A stretch of 64,000 nt of DNA from Adiantum capillus-veneris (GCA_014529385.2 CM043968.1:24122513-24186512); one strand, 5' to 3'; shown: positions 40,562 to 52,558, counted from the first letter of the stretch. The notes: generated by a model not told the origin, from the sequence alone. Program-made: numbers and translations.

Positions 40562-41723
40562 TCTATCTTTTATGATAGATGAGTATGCTACTGACCGAGA
40601 CTTTAAGTACGTAATTGCAGCCTTTGCAATAGGGAAGAAAAAAGAACCATTCACCTTGAAGGATGGTTATCTTCTAAACGGCAATAGGCTATGTGTTACT
40701 CACCCATAGAATAAGAAAGTCATGTATGAATCCCATGCTTCTCCTTATGCGGGGCAAAGAGGGATTTCATAAGCTACTCTTCAAGGAGTAGAAATGGATT
40801 TCTGTTGGTCTACCGTGAAAAGTAAACATACAAGAGTATGTTTCAAAATGCGTGGTATACCAAAAATTGAAACTTGATCGAGGGAAGCAACTTGGATTGT
40901 TTTAGTCGACAGGGCTAGCAAGAAAACACACTCTATGCCTGTCTATTAAGGCACATCAAACGGCAACCCTCTTTCTCAAATTTTCAAGTATCATGGCTTG
41001 CCAACATCCATAGTGTTGGACAAAGATCCTAGACCAGTAATTTCTAGAAGGGTGTCTTTGAGAATCTAGGAAAGAGATTAAATTTCTCTTTCGGCCTATC
41101 ATCCACAAACGGATGACCAAAGTAAAATAACTAATCTAACGATTCTTGAATCTACTAAAAGTCTATGTCATGGAAGTAGATCAACGTTCTCAATGAGAGA
41201 AGTACCTACTAGAGTGTACATACTTCTATGGGGAAAGCACCTTTCGAGGTTAAAGAGGGAAGATTCAAAAGTCCCTTACTACTTCAAGTACATGGGAAGA
41301 TCTTTGCTATTGATAAATATAGCCGAGACTCACAAGAATCTTTTCCAAAGATTAAAGAGGTTATATCCATCTCACAGCAAAGGCAAAAAGGGTTGTTGCT
41401 AATAAGCACAGAAGAGCCTTAGCCCTTAAGGAAAATAAATGGGTCTTGCTAAAGTTTCTCAAGGCTCATCTAAGGCATACTACGGGCAAGAATCCTACGG
41501 GCCACCAAGAGTATTATGCCAAACTAGCAAAAAGATACTATGGTCCTTTTTAAATTCTTAAGCCAATCAATGAGATGTCTTATCAATTAAAGTTGCCCAA
41601 CCATTGGAACAATGTTTTCCATGAGAGTAATTAAGCCTTACAAAGGAGCGCCACCAAAGGAAGCAATTGTTGCAGACCCTCCAAAAATTGAAGAACAAGA
41701 AGTACTTCAATCTGAGTCCATCC
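40562..41723 (+). pseudogene. Element E integrase and chromodomain start
   Basis: Integrase traces are AGQRGIS, IFKYHGLPTSIVLDKDPR and AYHPQTDDQS, all with stops, then GKAPFEV (41240), LPNHWNNVFHES and PPKIEEQEVLQSESIL (to 41723). The last residues enter the chromodomain linker and are cut by copia element D. Confidence 0.72.
41719..41723. other. Element D target-site duplication, left copy (CATCC)
   Basis: CATCC precedes the left LTR of D and recurs at 54346-54350 after the right LTR. Confidence 0.9.
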
Positions 41724-41915
41724 TGAAGTGCGCGAGTGAGAGCGTGTGTGAGTGTGTGCAGCAATGGAGAAGAGAGGAGAAGAGGAGACCTTGTGTTTTC
41801 GGGGGCTAAAACTCACTCTCTACATGTGAACCCCCTTATTCTATTATGCACATAATGAATAAGTATAGTGGGCGGGCACCTGGCCTAACCGGCCACATGA
41901 GGCTTTACCCCAACA
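41724..41915 (-). repeat. Element D 3' LTR (192 bp)
   Basis: Plus-strand ends TGAAGTGCGCG and ACCCCAACA. Matches 54096-54345 apart from an expansion of a GTGTGAGTGTGTA/AGCAATGGAGAAG motif in the other copy. Confidence 0.88.
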
Positions 41916-41984
41916 ACCTTCCACGTAAAGGCCAATGTGGCCGTGAGAGAGAAAATAAAACCATACAAAACCTGTACAAGACCA

Positions 41985-42401
41985 TCACAAGTATGACCTC
42001 AGCCAAATGACCTCAGCCAACGCCCATTGGCTCACTGAATTTGTGTGCATCCAGCTCTGATTGTAGAAAAGTATAGAGCGATCGACACCATACTCCTCAC
42101 CAAAGCCGCACACATCTTGCAGGTATCTCACCATACGGTGCAAAGTGCCCCTATGCTCAAGGCCAACGTCAGTCACTACACAGCTGACTGCTCCCACTGC
42201 ATATGCACCTACCGCAAATGCAATCTCGGGTCTCGGGATGAGTATCTCATACATGAGACTCCTGAATGCTAATGGAATCCTAGCAATATCTGTCAATCTG
42301 ACCATCTCAGTCAAATTTGGCTCAGAACTCCACTCATGGAAATCACCCTGACACCCGAACTCTGATCCCTGGAATCCATCCTCGTGTCCATCGCATGTCA
42401 C
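41985..42401 (-). pseudogene. Element D RT end and RNase H start
   Basis: RSLMYEILIPRPEIAFAVGA corresponds to the copia segment usually reading GSLMYAMxxTRPDIAFAVG. MVRYLQDVCGFGEEYG follows, as in the connection to RNase H. A small VGAYAVGA duplication is visible. Catalytic RT motifs are not present. Confidence 0.75.
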
Positions 42402-42868
42402 ATGCGTACCAAGAGCATCTATCTGTCCTGAACCCTGTGTGGCAAGAGCATAGCTCTAACTCACACACATCAGCCTTTGGCTTAAGCATATCCATGAATG
42501 ACTAAATCACGAGATTAAATCCTAAACACTCTAGCCATCCATATCCGTCATCGTATCCACGAATGACATGCCCTACTTCGCAACTGTTTGCACAACTGGC
42601 TCAATATGCTCACAAACTGGAGCATCATGCAACCTATCCGCAAAGGAGAACTCTTTGCATGGCTACGTACTCACGAAGACTATGTTGTCTCGTACGTGAC
42701 ATACTTGAATTGCATGAATCATGCCAACACTAGCACCTCTCGCTATGACTAGTTGTCCACGATGCAATCTAAAATTGTGCTCATCCATCACTACTTGGTA
42801 TATGATGTCTCGTACCGGACTCAAAGAGATCATGCTCTACGTCAAACCTGAAACATGGCATACATCTT
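42402..42868 (-). pseudogene. Element D GAG-pre-integrase region, downstream part
   Basis: From 42868 down the minus strand reads DVCHVSGLT, a stop, SMISLSPVRDI and FRLHRGQLVIARGASVG, which continues the copia GAG-pre-integrase segment that stops at 51822 on the other side of element C. Confidence 0.72.
42864..42868. other. Element C target-site duplication, left copy (ATCTT)
   Basis: ATCTT flanks the left LTR and recurs at 51817-51821. Confidence 0.92.
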
Positions 42869-43186
42869 TGTTAACCCTCACGGCTCACGGACACCCTATC
42901 ACCTACGTCGGATGATTGTATTATTTACTTGGTAGAGTCAGGTACCGGGCTTGTCGGTCCAATAGGAAAAGGGTAAGAGTGATCGCCGATGAGAGGCACA
43001 CTCTAACTGGAACATTCAAGGGATTAGTTGGCTAAGCATGGGTGTCCAAGTGTGAATGGGGCAAGCTCATATAAAAGTCAACTAAACCTAAAATTCACTC
43101 ATTCTCTCATTTGTGCAATTGAAGAGTGCTCTTGCTCCATCTCCATCTTCTTCTTCTTCATCTCCTTGTGTGTGTGTGTATGCGAG

Positions 43187-43275
<89 letters not shown>

Positions 43276-43508
43276 TTGAGCATTACGGCGGCACGACGGC
43301 GGCGAGGCGGTTGAGCACGGCATAGCGGCGTCTCCCTCTTCTTCGAGGCGAGGAATCCTCCACGAAGCAAGCGTAGAGCGGTGAGTGACACACCATCGTC
43401 ATCTTTGAGCTTACTAGTTTAGGCTTGTTGTGTGCTTGGAGCCATTTGTGGCTCGCACGCGGTGTATCGGCAAGTTCCTTGCATTGACACGTGCGACATA
43501 CGCGCACA
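42869..43508 (+). repeat. Element C 5' LTR (640 bp) with TATA box and long (GA)n
   Basis: TATAAAA lies at 43070-43076, about 115 bases before a (GA)n run at 43191-43272. The right LTR has the same box at 51423-51429 but only about 40 bases of GA (51541-51581) and an extra 11-base duplication of GGCTAAGCATT. The GA tract would be in the 5' part of the RNA. Confidence 0.93.
43070..43076 (+). promoter_or_regulatory. Element C LTR TATA box
   Basis: TATAAAA, conserved in position in both LTRs. Confidence 0.7.
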
Positions 43509-43512
43509 TTTT

Positions 43513-43530
43513 TGGCGCCGCTGTCGGGGA
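43513..43530 (+). other. Element C primer binding site (tRNA-Asp type)
   Basis: TGGCGCCGCTGTCGGGGA, four bases after the LTR end, matches the site used by many plant Tat/Athila-type gypsy elements (TGGCGCCGTTGCCGGGGA) with two changes. Confidence 0.85.
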
Positions 43531-43659
43531 ATGCCATACACTAAGCTTGAATGGCACTCTGTGCTTCTTTTGTGGTGCAATTTCAATTGTAGGAAAGGAA
43601 GGGAAGGAGTGTGTGTGTGTTGAGAAGAAGGATTTGGTGTTGTACTGTGTATTTTTTTT

Positions 43660-43785
43660 GTTAATGGAGTTTTCAAAGGTACTGTGTTTATTCTCTGTGT
43701 ATTAAGGTTGTTAGTTTTCTTTGTTAATGGAGTTTTCAAAGGTACTGTGTTTATTCTCTGTGTATTAAGGTTGTTAGTTTTCTGT
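43660..43785 (+). repeat. 63-bp tandem duplication in element C leader
   Basis: TTAATGGAGTTTTCAAAGG...GTTGTTAGTTTTCT occurs at 43661 and 43724, almost identical. Confidence 0.9.
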
Positions 43786-44264
43786 GTACAGTAAGTAGGA
43801 AGTAGATCTGTGAGAGCTAATAGAGTGTGTTAGTGTGTAACAGTAGGTGTATTAGTTAGAAGTAGGTAGATAGAGTGTGTGTGTGCTCTCGCGAAGGCCG
43901 CAACGACCTTATCCTTTAAAAATAAAAATAAAATAAAATTTAAAGGTAGGACCGGGATCGGGGATATCTCCCAGACCCAAGCCCAAGCCCAAGCTCACGC
44001 TCAGGCCTAGGCCTCAGTCGCCTTTTAAAATTATGAATTTTAGCTTCACACGTAGCTAAAAATCGATTTTTTGAGGACCAACGGAACTTCAGATGCCCGA
44101 AAATTGTGCTGTAAAACACACAGCGACCCTCTAAGTGATACGCTCGTTTCGAGCTATCACACACTTTAATAAAAAAAATCAAACATTAAAAAACATTAAA
44201 AACGTAATAACCACGAGTGAAAACATACGCTTAAAAAAGGTAAGCGGTTAATCTTCGAGGTTAT

Positions 44265-45030
44265 TTGCCGACGCTTGTAGGGGGCCAAAGGCACATGCAT
44301 TTGCGCTCTGGTCGTGTGCTAGAGACGGAGAAACTAAAGAGAATTTTGACTTACACGAGTTCTCAATATCCACCTACTTTAGGTTCCGAGCCCTCGGCGG
44401 GGACCCAAGGTAGTACAAACCAAGACCCGAATATAGCGGCTAGTGACTCTTCCTCTGACTACGACGTCATGGAGGGTTTCCCAATGCCTAATCCCGATAG
44501 CTCAAGCCAAGATATGCATGCCATGGGCCCGCAGTGCGGGCCGAGCGTGCTTAGCCGCCTAAAGGAAACCTTTAGTAGAGCCACTTGCTCCGAACATGGA
44601 GCTAATGATGTAAATGAGGGCAGTGGAGAAGTAAATTCTCCATTAGTGATCAACGTAGACCCTATGCCCTTAGAGAATGTGCATGTGAACTTCATTCATT
44701 GCACCTCCTGACTCTTCAGAGTTATTTCCCTCTGAGGTCATATTACCCGATGGTAGATGCCTTGCCGAAGTGCAAGAGGTTGAGCGATATATCCTTGCAG
44801 CGAGGGAAAAGGAAATTGAGAGCTTACGCAAGGCGGAGCAACGAAGAGAGTTACAATTGAAAGGGCCTATGTCAATATCCTTGCTAAGAGAGCAATCGAG
44901 TGCTCTTGACTTAGCAACCGCTAAGGGCCAACCTTTAGAAAGCCACATTGCATCTGGTTCAAAGGACACCCCTAGCACCTCAATCCTAGATGGAGCGTTC
45001 TTAAATGAGAACTGGGAGTACGAACTATAA
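44265..45030 (+). pseudogene. Element C N-terminal gag region
   Basis: First frame 44265-44711 starts after the leader and carries RHMHLRSGRVLE, a basic motif often seen near the start of plant gypsy gag proteins; the rest is Ser/Asp-rich. One frameshift near 44705 leads to 44770-45030, with a helical charged stretch AEVQEVERYILAAREKEIES and a Leu-rich end. A stop at 45028-45030 separates it from the gag domain. Confidence 0.6.
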
Positions 45031-45195
45031 ATAGAAACTCTGACCGACCTATACACATGTCACACCTATCACATGGGTTGGTTAGATGTCCTACAATCCA
45101 CAATGGGCGCTACTAGTGTGGAGGATTAACAACAAAGAGTTTGTGAGGTCATCCATAGGGTCATTTAGTTAGAGAGGCAGAACAAGGGGATCAAC

Positions 45196-46110
45196 ATGCC
45201 TTCAACGGGTCTCATGAGATTCTTGGATACAGGAAAGGCTAAACAACCGACCTTATCGCAAATGGAGACTCCCTCGGTAAGTCAGATGGATCCTCCTCCA
45301 TCCTCCCACAAGTCTAGCTTTACCTTTTCAAGTCTAGCTCATCTTTCCCTTGATGACACCATGGCTACCATGCCTGCTCCAATGATGGGCATGTCGAGAA
45401 ACACGCCACGGACCTTATTTGTTAGTAAAGCGCCACTACATGGTAGCTCAATGCATGCAACAGTACCTACAAGTGTGTACCAATCGTATACACCCATGGG
45501 TCCTCGTACTCATGTAGTCCCTACCCCTCCCATTGTTTCAACTACCTATGCTCCACAACCACAACACCCAAGTTCTTATTTCCATGGGACTATACCGGCT
45601 AGCATTAGCATGTCACATCCGACGCCTACTATGCCTAGGGCCACACATATGAACTTTGGACCACCACATGGCACAACATCGTACCCAACGTGGAACCCAA
45701 GGGCTTCCTATGCGCCAAGCCCAATGCCAATACCTACTCCACATGTAGTCTTTGGAGCGCCTTCATCCACGGTGCCTGCTCACTTAGGTGACTTGGCAAC
45801 ATTTGCTCAAGCTATTGGTCGATCTATTGCTGAGAATATGCGTAACACGCCTGATAGAGAGCCTAGAAGTAAGGCAGTACAAATAGCCAAGCTCACACAA
45901 AAATTTAGTGGAGACGGGGATGTGAGAAAGCATATCGAAGTGTTTGAACAAATATGCGATTCTCTAGGAGAACACGATGACCTACATAAGAGTAATGCTT
46001 TAAGCCTAACCTTAAGTGGGAAGGCAGGGGATTGGTATAGAACCCTAAGGGTGGAAGAAAAAACAAATTACCCTACTCTTAGGAGACTGTTCTTAAAAGA
46101 ATACATATGA
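45196..46110 (+). pseudogene. Element C gag (retrotransposon gag domain)
   Basis: 304 codons. Residues 1-220 are Pro/Thr/Met-rich and low in complexity. The gag domain follows: LTQKFSGDGDVRKHIEVFEQ, LSLTLSGKAGDWYRTL and LRRLFLKEYI, ending at TGA 46108-46110. The same frame continues for about 90 bases with two stops and EEGESVRDFISRLKH, which belongs to gag. Confidence 0.85.
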
Positions 46111-46202
46111 GAGGGAGTGCTTTGGGGTGTAGCCTCTCAACTCTAGAAAGCCCAACGAGAGGAAGGAGAGTCGGTGAGAGACTTTATTAGTCGCTTGAAG
46201 CA

Positions 46203-48050
46203 TTGAATTCTCGATGTAATCCAAATGAGCGCTTCAACAATAACCAATTGCTTGATAGATTCATTAGGGGATTACGACATGAGGATATCTACAATGGCTT
46301 AGTCATTAGAGGTATCACCACTTGGGAAGTAGTCACCACCAATGCAATCCAATTGGAGGATAATTTAATGATTCAAGGAGAAAGAGTGTCTGTTGAGTCT
46401 AAATCTATTAGCTCACAAGCATCGGGGCATCAGCCAATGACCCTAAAGCCTATTGCTAAGGAGCCAAAGATATATGAGATGGCCTTAGCAGGTCTCACCA
46501 AGGCTATTCAAGAGAGTCTTAGAGACAATCGTGCTCCGCAAAACAATCATATGTATCCAATAAGGGAGCAACAATGGTGCTCAGTATGCTATGGACCGCA
46601 TAGTACCAGTGAATGCCCTACTTTTAGGGTAAAATTCAATGGGAACTGCAATGCATACGGTAGGTATGGTCATCAAGCTAAGGATTGCATAGTATTTAAG
46701 CGTGCGATGGTCAATAGACCAACCTTAGCATGGACAGACACACCTCGAGTGCGTGCATTGATGCCGGCCCCACCTCTTGAACAAACATCACAACACATGG
46801 TCCCTAGGGCCCAAAATGTTGTTCAAACAACACCTTTACCATCTCCAGTGCTAGGACCGCAATCACCACATCCGAGAATCACTTCTGTGAATCAAGTGGG
46901 TTGTGAGTCATCTATTGCTTGTTTGGAAGGTTGTGAGGAAGACATAGATCCTAATATTGCCTATGGAATGGATGTGCTTGAAGAAAGTCTACAATACTAC
47001 ATGGAGGACTATTGGGGACAAGTCAAACCTGTATATCAAGTAGCTGCTCTTGTTGCAAGAGGCCAAAATATCAATTACACTGCTAAGAGACCACCTCTTC
47101 AATGCTATGAGTGTGGAGGTCCACATCGTGTAGCCGAGTGTCCTATTAGGCTACAAAAGAACGCCACACTAATGCAAAGCAATCAAGCGAGCACGTCTAC
47201 AATGCCGATACTCATGTGTAATCGATGTGGCATAGATCATTTGATTGCCCAATGTCCAAATAATCCAAATGCACTGAAGATCATGCCATTAAACTTGATT
47301 GAAGTTACCGAGGAGCCATCACAAAGTACACCTGTGGTACCAGTAAACGTACTCACACGATCGATGCTCCAAAAACAAGACACGGCATCAATTGCCCAAT
47401 CTCAGAAAAAGAAGAAAACACGAAGGAAGAGATCGCAAAAAGCAGCGAAGTTAGACCCCAGTTCAAAGACCAACATAGGGACTGGTGACGACCCCGTATA
47501 TATGAATGACGTTGAAGAGGATTCTGATTCAGGAGAAACCATGGAGACCAAAACGACCACTAAGATAGAAACCAACAAGGAAGATCTTCATGAGCCACAA
47601 TGGCCAGGATCCAAGAAGAAGATAAGAACTTATCCAAACCCTACAGAGGAGATTGAGCGAGTCAAGCAATTAAGGAGTTTGGTAGAAGATACCCAAAGGG
47701 GTCTAGAACATGCACCTATGCAGATCCAAATTACAGACACCGTGTTCCCTACGCAACAACAACCTCACCAAGACCATAGACCCTTAGCCATACCTAGTGT
47801 CATCCAAGAAGAAAGTGACTTAAAGTCATGGGAAAGTGGGCGTACTCACTTCTTGATGGAAAGAATGTTTACAGAGGGACTACCTGATCCTATCGAAGAA
47901 ATGGAGATCCCATCTTCCCCACGTCAAGGGACTGAAGTCCAAAATGTGCCGTTAAACATTGCCAAATTGATGGATTTCATATCTTCAGAAGTTAGAACCA
48001 CCATCATGTCCAAACTATACAAAGACCCTGAGCTAGTCTCAACTCTTTGA
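46203..48050 (+). pseudogene. Element C gag C-terminal part with four zinc knuckles
   Basis: 615 codons, joined to the previous piece by a frameshift near 46200 (start ATG is not natural). LLDRFIRGLRHEDIY closes the gag domain. Knuckles: C126-C138 (CSVCYGPHSTSEC), C149-C162 with Tyr in place of the second Cys, C301-C313 (CYECGGPHRVAEC) and C339-C351 (CNRCGIDHLIAQC). Three have a CX2CX3HX4C spacing, one shorter than the classical CX2CX4HX4C. A basic stretch KKKKTRRKRSQKAAK (402-416) could be a nuclear signal or RNA-binding tail. Ends with TGA 48048-48050, after which the frame stays open into the protease. Confidence 0.85.
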
Positions 48051-48600
48051 GCCTTCCTCAATGGAGAACTGAAGTTTGGGCTATTACAATTTGCACAGAT
48101 GGATGGAGCGGGGGAGATGCCAATAGAGGAGGAACACTTAGATCCACAACCCAACCTAGATGAGAACCTTGTTATAGAAATACCTATTAATAAGTTGGGA
48201 CAATACTTTGAGGGTGATGAATCCAATGCGACCATACCAATCACTACTAAGGGATTAACCGTGAAGGGAATCCTTGATGGTGGCGCTGGGGTTAGCATTG
48301 TGACTAAAAATTGATGGGAAACTATGGGAAGACCTCACCTTGCCACCACAACTATAGTAGTGAAGATGGCCAATGGGTCTATTGTTAAACCTATTGGGAT
48401 GCTAGAAGATCTCAAGATCAAGGTCTTTGGACATAAAATAAGAGTTACCTTCATTGTTATGGATTTCTCCAAACACACTATGGCATCGAAAATGATCTTA
48501 GGACGTCCTTTCATGAGGGAAGCAAAGATGTGCATGACTGGTCTAAAAACCATGTCTACTTGCAATTCCAAGATTCTGTCATTCGAGTGGATCTTGTGAC
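48051..48600 (+). pseudogene. Element C aspartic protease
   Basis: Same frame as the gag piece. TVKGILDGGAGVSIVTKN carries the active-site DGG (codons near 48276-48284), TGA 48312-48314 follows, then KMANGSIVKPIGMLEDLKI and SKMILGRPFMREA, the flap and C-terminal motifs. Only one D-x-G is expected per monomer. The frame shifts near 48530 (HDWSKNHVYLQFQD lies in the next frame). Confidence 0.83.
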
Positions 48601-49566
48601 TGGTCGAGCACATCCTTTAGGAAACAGGTTTATAATTGATCATAGATCTGACACAACAGTTCACTCGGCCCCATTGCAGTATTGTTACACGTGTAAAGCG
48701 GACACTGATGTTGGGGGAGATTCTCCTTATATGGATGTTCTACCTAGGATGACTGAGTCGGACAATGTGGATTGGGTTCACCTAGCAGCAACCATAGACA
48801 CTTAGGGAAATAGGGGGACGACTTGGGTAACACCTGGGGGGATGAAATTCCCGTACCCTTAAATATGCTCCAAGCAATGCATATAGCTTCTGACAAGACT
48901 CATCTTAATGTAACGAAGAAAACATACAAGTGGGTCCCTAAAGCTTCTTTAGCAACCATAGCTAGTGCTAAAAAACACAAGCCTTGTAAGAAAAGTACCA
49001 CTCGCTCCAAGAAAAGTAAGAAAATGTTGCGATGGATTCCTAAACGACTATTGGAAGTCCAAGGCTAGTATGAAGGAAATGATCAAATCTGGGTGCCAAA
49101 ACGTAGATTGTGTTATTACTTGTCACCTGACCCATGTGAGCCCAATCCCGTAGCTCAAAAATGAATCGACGATCGTGGAAAGAAAAAAATCTCAGAATGC
49201 TACACACTCGCTCCAGAGCTAGTTTGGGTAGCGAAGAAAGAACGATTTGTTTCACCTAGCTCAGGAAGAGGGGAGTTCCATGAAGCTTCTAGCTCCTCAT
49301 GTAATGCATCCATAGAAGTAAAAGCTTCTCCACAGTCTCCACCTACAATAGTGGACCTCCATGAAGCTATAAAGAAATCCACACCTCCCAGTGTTCAAGA
49401 ATCACCTAATGAACCACTTCAAGTTCGATCCTTGGAGAGTACCTTACCACCCTTGCAACTCGACGAGGCACCTAAGGTAATAGAAAACTACTGGCAAAAA
49501 TCCCCACCTATTACCAACTGGAACAATTGGTTTCATAGGGTGACGAGCACATTTCAAACGGTATGA
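48601..49566 (+). pseudogene. Element C post-protease region with repeated W-V/I-P-K motif
   Basis: In place of RT there is a Lys-rich region with three variants of one motif: YKWVPKASLA (about 48925), LRWIPKRLLE (about 49030) and, in the next frame, IWVPKRRL (about 49090). Stops interrupt it. A further open stretch 49351-49566 ends YWQKSPPITNWNNWFHRV. No RT, RNase H or integrase motif is present. Function unknown. Confidence 0.55.
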
Positions 49567-51197
49567 TCTACCCAAGGAAGGGGGGAGTGTTTGCTGACAG
49601 TCATCATTCACTCACTCCCCTCTCAACCTTCCTCTCTGACCTCTCAATCTCCCAATCTTAGGGAATGTATATATAAAGACTTATACTCACAAAAAACAAA
49701 AATAATAAAGAGCAAGAGCAATTAGCAACGAGTATGCACAATAAAAGTCAAAACATTGACCTAGACCTACACATTCACATCCGGTACACTGAAACAAAAA
49801 CCTATGTCATCAAACACCTTTGATCCTCAACACTCAAGTGATGGAGGGTAGGTAAGATTAGTATGATAGAAGTGTTTCTGTTTTAGATTTGAGTGATTAC
49901 CAAAGTTCTTTTTTCCCACTGATGTGCCTCTTAGAGGTATTCTTTGTGTTTCTTAGTGTGTACAGGAACGTGTTGCTGTTGTTAGGATTTGGACCTTCAT
50001 GGAATCTTTCCCTCGTTCACACTTCAAATCAAGCGCGACCATCAACACAAACAGGTGTTTCTTGTCCATTAGCATTGCCCCTTATCTTTTTGCATCCATG
50101 TTTGTCTGCTTTAATTGTGATTGGTAGCATAATATTCAGTGCATTTGCTTAGTATCAAACATTAAATTCAATGTAATTTTTTGTCATAATCACTTGTCTA
50201 GGTTTAAAAATCAAGCAGTCTGACTAAGCTAGTTTGACCAAGCTAGGTGTTAGAGATCTTCTCTTAATACCATGGGGAATGCCTTCCTAATAATCAATGG
50301 TTACTTAGGTTCTTAATTCGATTTAGGCAGCATTGTGTGAAATGTACTAGGGATTTCTAGTGGACTTAGTCCCTATTGACCTTTAGCTTAAGTATTATAA
50401 AGGGAGTTTACTAGTGTGATGAGCCTTGGGAGGTGTAACAGTGTTATATGACCCCCCAAAGTTACAAAATTAAAATGCTGAAAACGAACAAACAAAAAAT
50501 CAAAGTGCCGCAATGTAAAATCTTAAGTTGGAAGAGAAATCTCAGCTTGATTGGGTACTCCACTCACATGTATCGCCTATGGTACTAGAGCCCTAGAGGT
50601 TCCCAGTGTGGGCGCTTTTCCTTGAAAAGCAAAAAATCCAAGGCATACAAAATAAGCACACACATCAAAATTGAATCACTGTGAAAAGACTTTGGGGGGT
50701 CAAAGAAAAGGTAATCAGTCAGGCGATGATTTCATGAGAAATTCCTTTTATCGTAGCTTAACTACAAGGTCTTCTAGGTATAGCCTCTAGTCAGCCCTCG
50801 AACATGAAATACTTGGCTCTCGCGATTAAACAACTTAATTGACCAAAGAAAATTAAGAAGCTTACTCATAGTATTAATAGTCGATCTCTAGTACCTTTCG
50901 ATCGTTAAATTAGCGACCCCAGACTTGTTTAATTTTTACCTTTACATATGTTTATGCATTTGATTATATTGAAATTTAATGTTTATTGCTGACAAATGGT
51001 TTAAAATTCTGTTACCAATCAAATTGTCTGCCTACAACTGCATATGCTTTTTAATTGCTTATGAGAATGCAATTACTGTGCCAATGTTGTTTGATTTTGC
51101 AGTGTACTAAAGGAGGCTAAGGACATTCATCTCAGATGCTCTTCCACCTCGACGAACGAGCTTCAACTCAATAGCTTTCGAGGACGGAATCTACATC
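49567..51197 (+). other. Element C 3' non-coding region
   Basis: About 1.6 kb without a recognisable domain. It starts with AAGGAAGGGGGGAGTG (49575-49590), which resembles a polypurine tract but is not followed by an LTR. Open frame 49889-50152 is not supported as a gene. Confidence 0.6.
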
Positions 51198-51210
51198 AGG
51201 AAGGGGGACA
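51198..51210 (+). other. Element C polypurine tract
   Basis: AGGAAGGGGGACA directly before the 3' LTR TGTTAACC. Confidence 0.82.
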
Positions 51211-51537
51211 TGTTAACCCTCACGGATCATGGACACCCTATCACCTACGACGGATGATTGTATTATTTACTTGGTAGAGTCAGGTACCGGGCTTGTCGGT
51301 CCAATAGGAAAAGGGTAAGAGTGATCGCCAATGAGAGGCGCACTCTAGCTGGAACATTCAAGGGATTAGTTGGCTAAGCATTGGCTAAGCATGGGCGCCC
51401 AAGTGTGAATGGGGCGAGCTCATATAAAAGTCAACTAAACCTAAAATTCACTCATTCTCTCATTTGTGCAATTGAAGAGTGCTCTTGCTCCATCTCCATC
51501 TTCTTCTTCTTCATCTCCTTGTGTGTGTGTGTGTGTG

Positions 51538-51583
<46 letters not shown>

Positions 51584-51816
51584 CAATTGAGCATTGCGGC
51601 GACACCACGGTGGCGAGGCGGTTGAGCGCGGGGTAGCGGCGTCTTCCTCTTCTTCGCGGCGAGGAATTCTCCACGAAGCAAGTGTAGAGCGGTGAGTGAC
51701 ACACCATCGTCATCTTTGCGCCTAGTTTAGGCTTGTTGTGTGCTTGGAGCCATTTGTGGCTCACACGCGGTGTATCGGCAAGTTCCTTGCATTGACACGT
51801 GCGACATACGCGCACA
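51211..51816 (+). repeat. Element C 3' LTR (606 bp)
   Basis: Direct copy of 42869-43508; the second ATCTT lies at 51817-51821. Confidence 0.93.
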
Positions 51817-51821
51817 ATCTT

Positions 51822-52141
51822 GCAACACGTATGATGCACCACTCGGCAACCATAGTTTGACATCTCTTGCACCAACTATGTCATGCAGTGAACCATCAGC
51901 TAGACACACACGTCCAAGCATATCACTAGCATATACTCACGACTCAGCGTGACATGAAATCTAGCACTCACATCTAGTATCCAATGCGAAGGTAATGTGT
52001 CGTCAAAAATTGACATAAGAAAGTCAAGAGTAAACATGGAAGCAAAGGCAACATCTCCGTCATGCATAGCCACATACGCTACATCTGCTCCCACGTCATC
52101 CAAAGTGATAGCATCCCTCTTGTGTTGTCTCCTGCACTGTC
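51822..52141 (-). pseudogene. Element D protease and GAG-pre-integrase start
   Basis: Copia protease traces: HWILDVSARFHVT, where DVSA replaces the active-site D-S/T-G-A, so it is inactivated. LGRVCLADGSLHDIVG and LWLPSGASYVLQD follow, the lead into the GAG-pre-integrase segment, which is cut at 51822 by element C. Confidence 0.75.
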
Positions 52142-52558
52142 TCATCCCCGCTGAAAACAACGCCTACGTACATGACCTGTATGACCATAATGCCAACACA
52201 CAACGTCTCTATGTCTGCAAGATTGTCCTTCGATTGTAGGCATCTCTCTAGACTCATTTGTGCCAAAAGCATTGCGCAATCTCTGCCATAACTCTCTAGC
52301 TGTGCATGCATCCAAATCAATGCGATAGATAGACACACCAAGGTGTAACATGATTGTCGAACGTGCAAGCTCATCTAAGTCCTCCCACTCAACGTCAATC
52401 ATAGACTTTGGCCTAGCATCCATACCCTGTAGTGGCAACACTTGGCCCAACTGAGTCAATGCATCATGCATACCTGCTTTTCAATGCTTAAAGTTTGAAC
52501 CATCAAACTTTGTATGGAAAAGCACAAACCCTGACAATGATGTACATGCCAAATCCAT
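52142..52558 (-). pseudogene. Element D gag with degenerate CCHC
   Basis: ATG at 52558, then MDLACTSLSGF, KFDGSNFKH and a TGA where Trp is expected, in the same frame as the open piece starting 52471: DLDELARSTIMLHLGVSIY and ARELWQRLRNAFG, typical of copia UBN2-type gag. The zinc knuckle CWHYGHTGHVRRRC has Tyr for the second Cys. Confidence 0.8.

Larger units (their letters stand above)
42869..51816 (+). mobile_element. Element C: gag-protease-only Ty3/gypsy-like LTR retrotransposon
   Basis: LTRs at 42869-43508 and 51211-51816 (TGTTAACC...GCGCACA), ATCTT target duplication, an Asp-tRNA-type primer site and a polypurine tract define 8948 bp. Coding (44265-48600) gives gag with four zinc knuckles and an aspartic protease, then a basic C-terminal region. 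About 1.6 kb before the 3' LTR is non-coding. No RT, RNase H or integrase motif is found in any frame, so the element must have been mobilised by another element's enzymes. LTRs differ by about 25 substitutions by eye outside the GA tract. Confidence 0.9.

Noticed and set aside
49575-49590. Polypurine tract in the middle of element C as evidence for another LTR
   Set aside because: The following TTTGCTGAC does not occur again as an LTR start; the true tract at 51198 adjoins a verified LTR.
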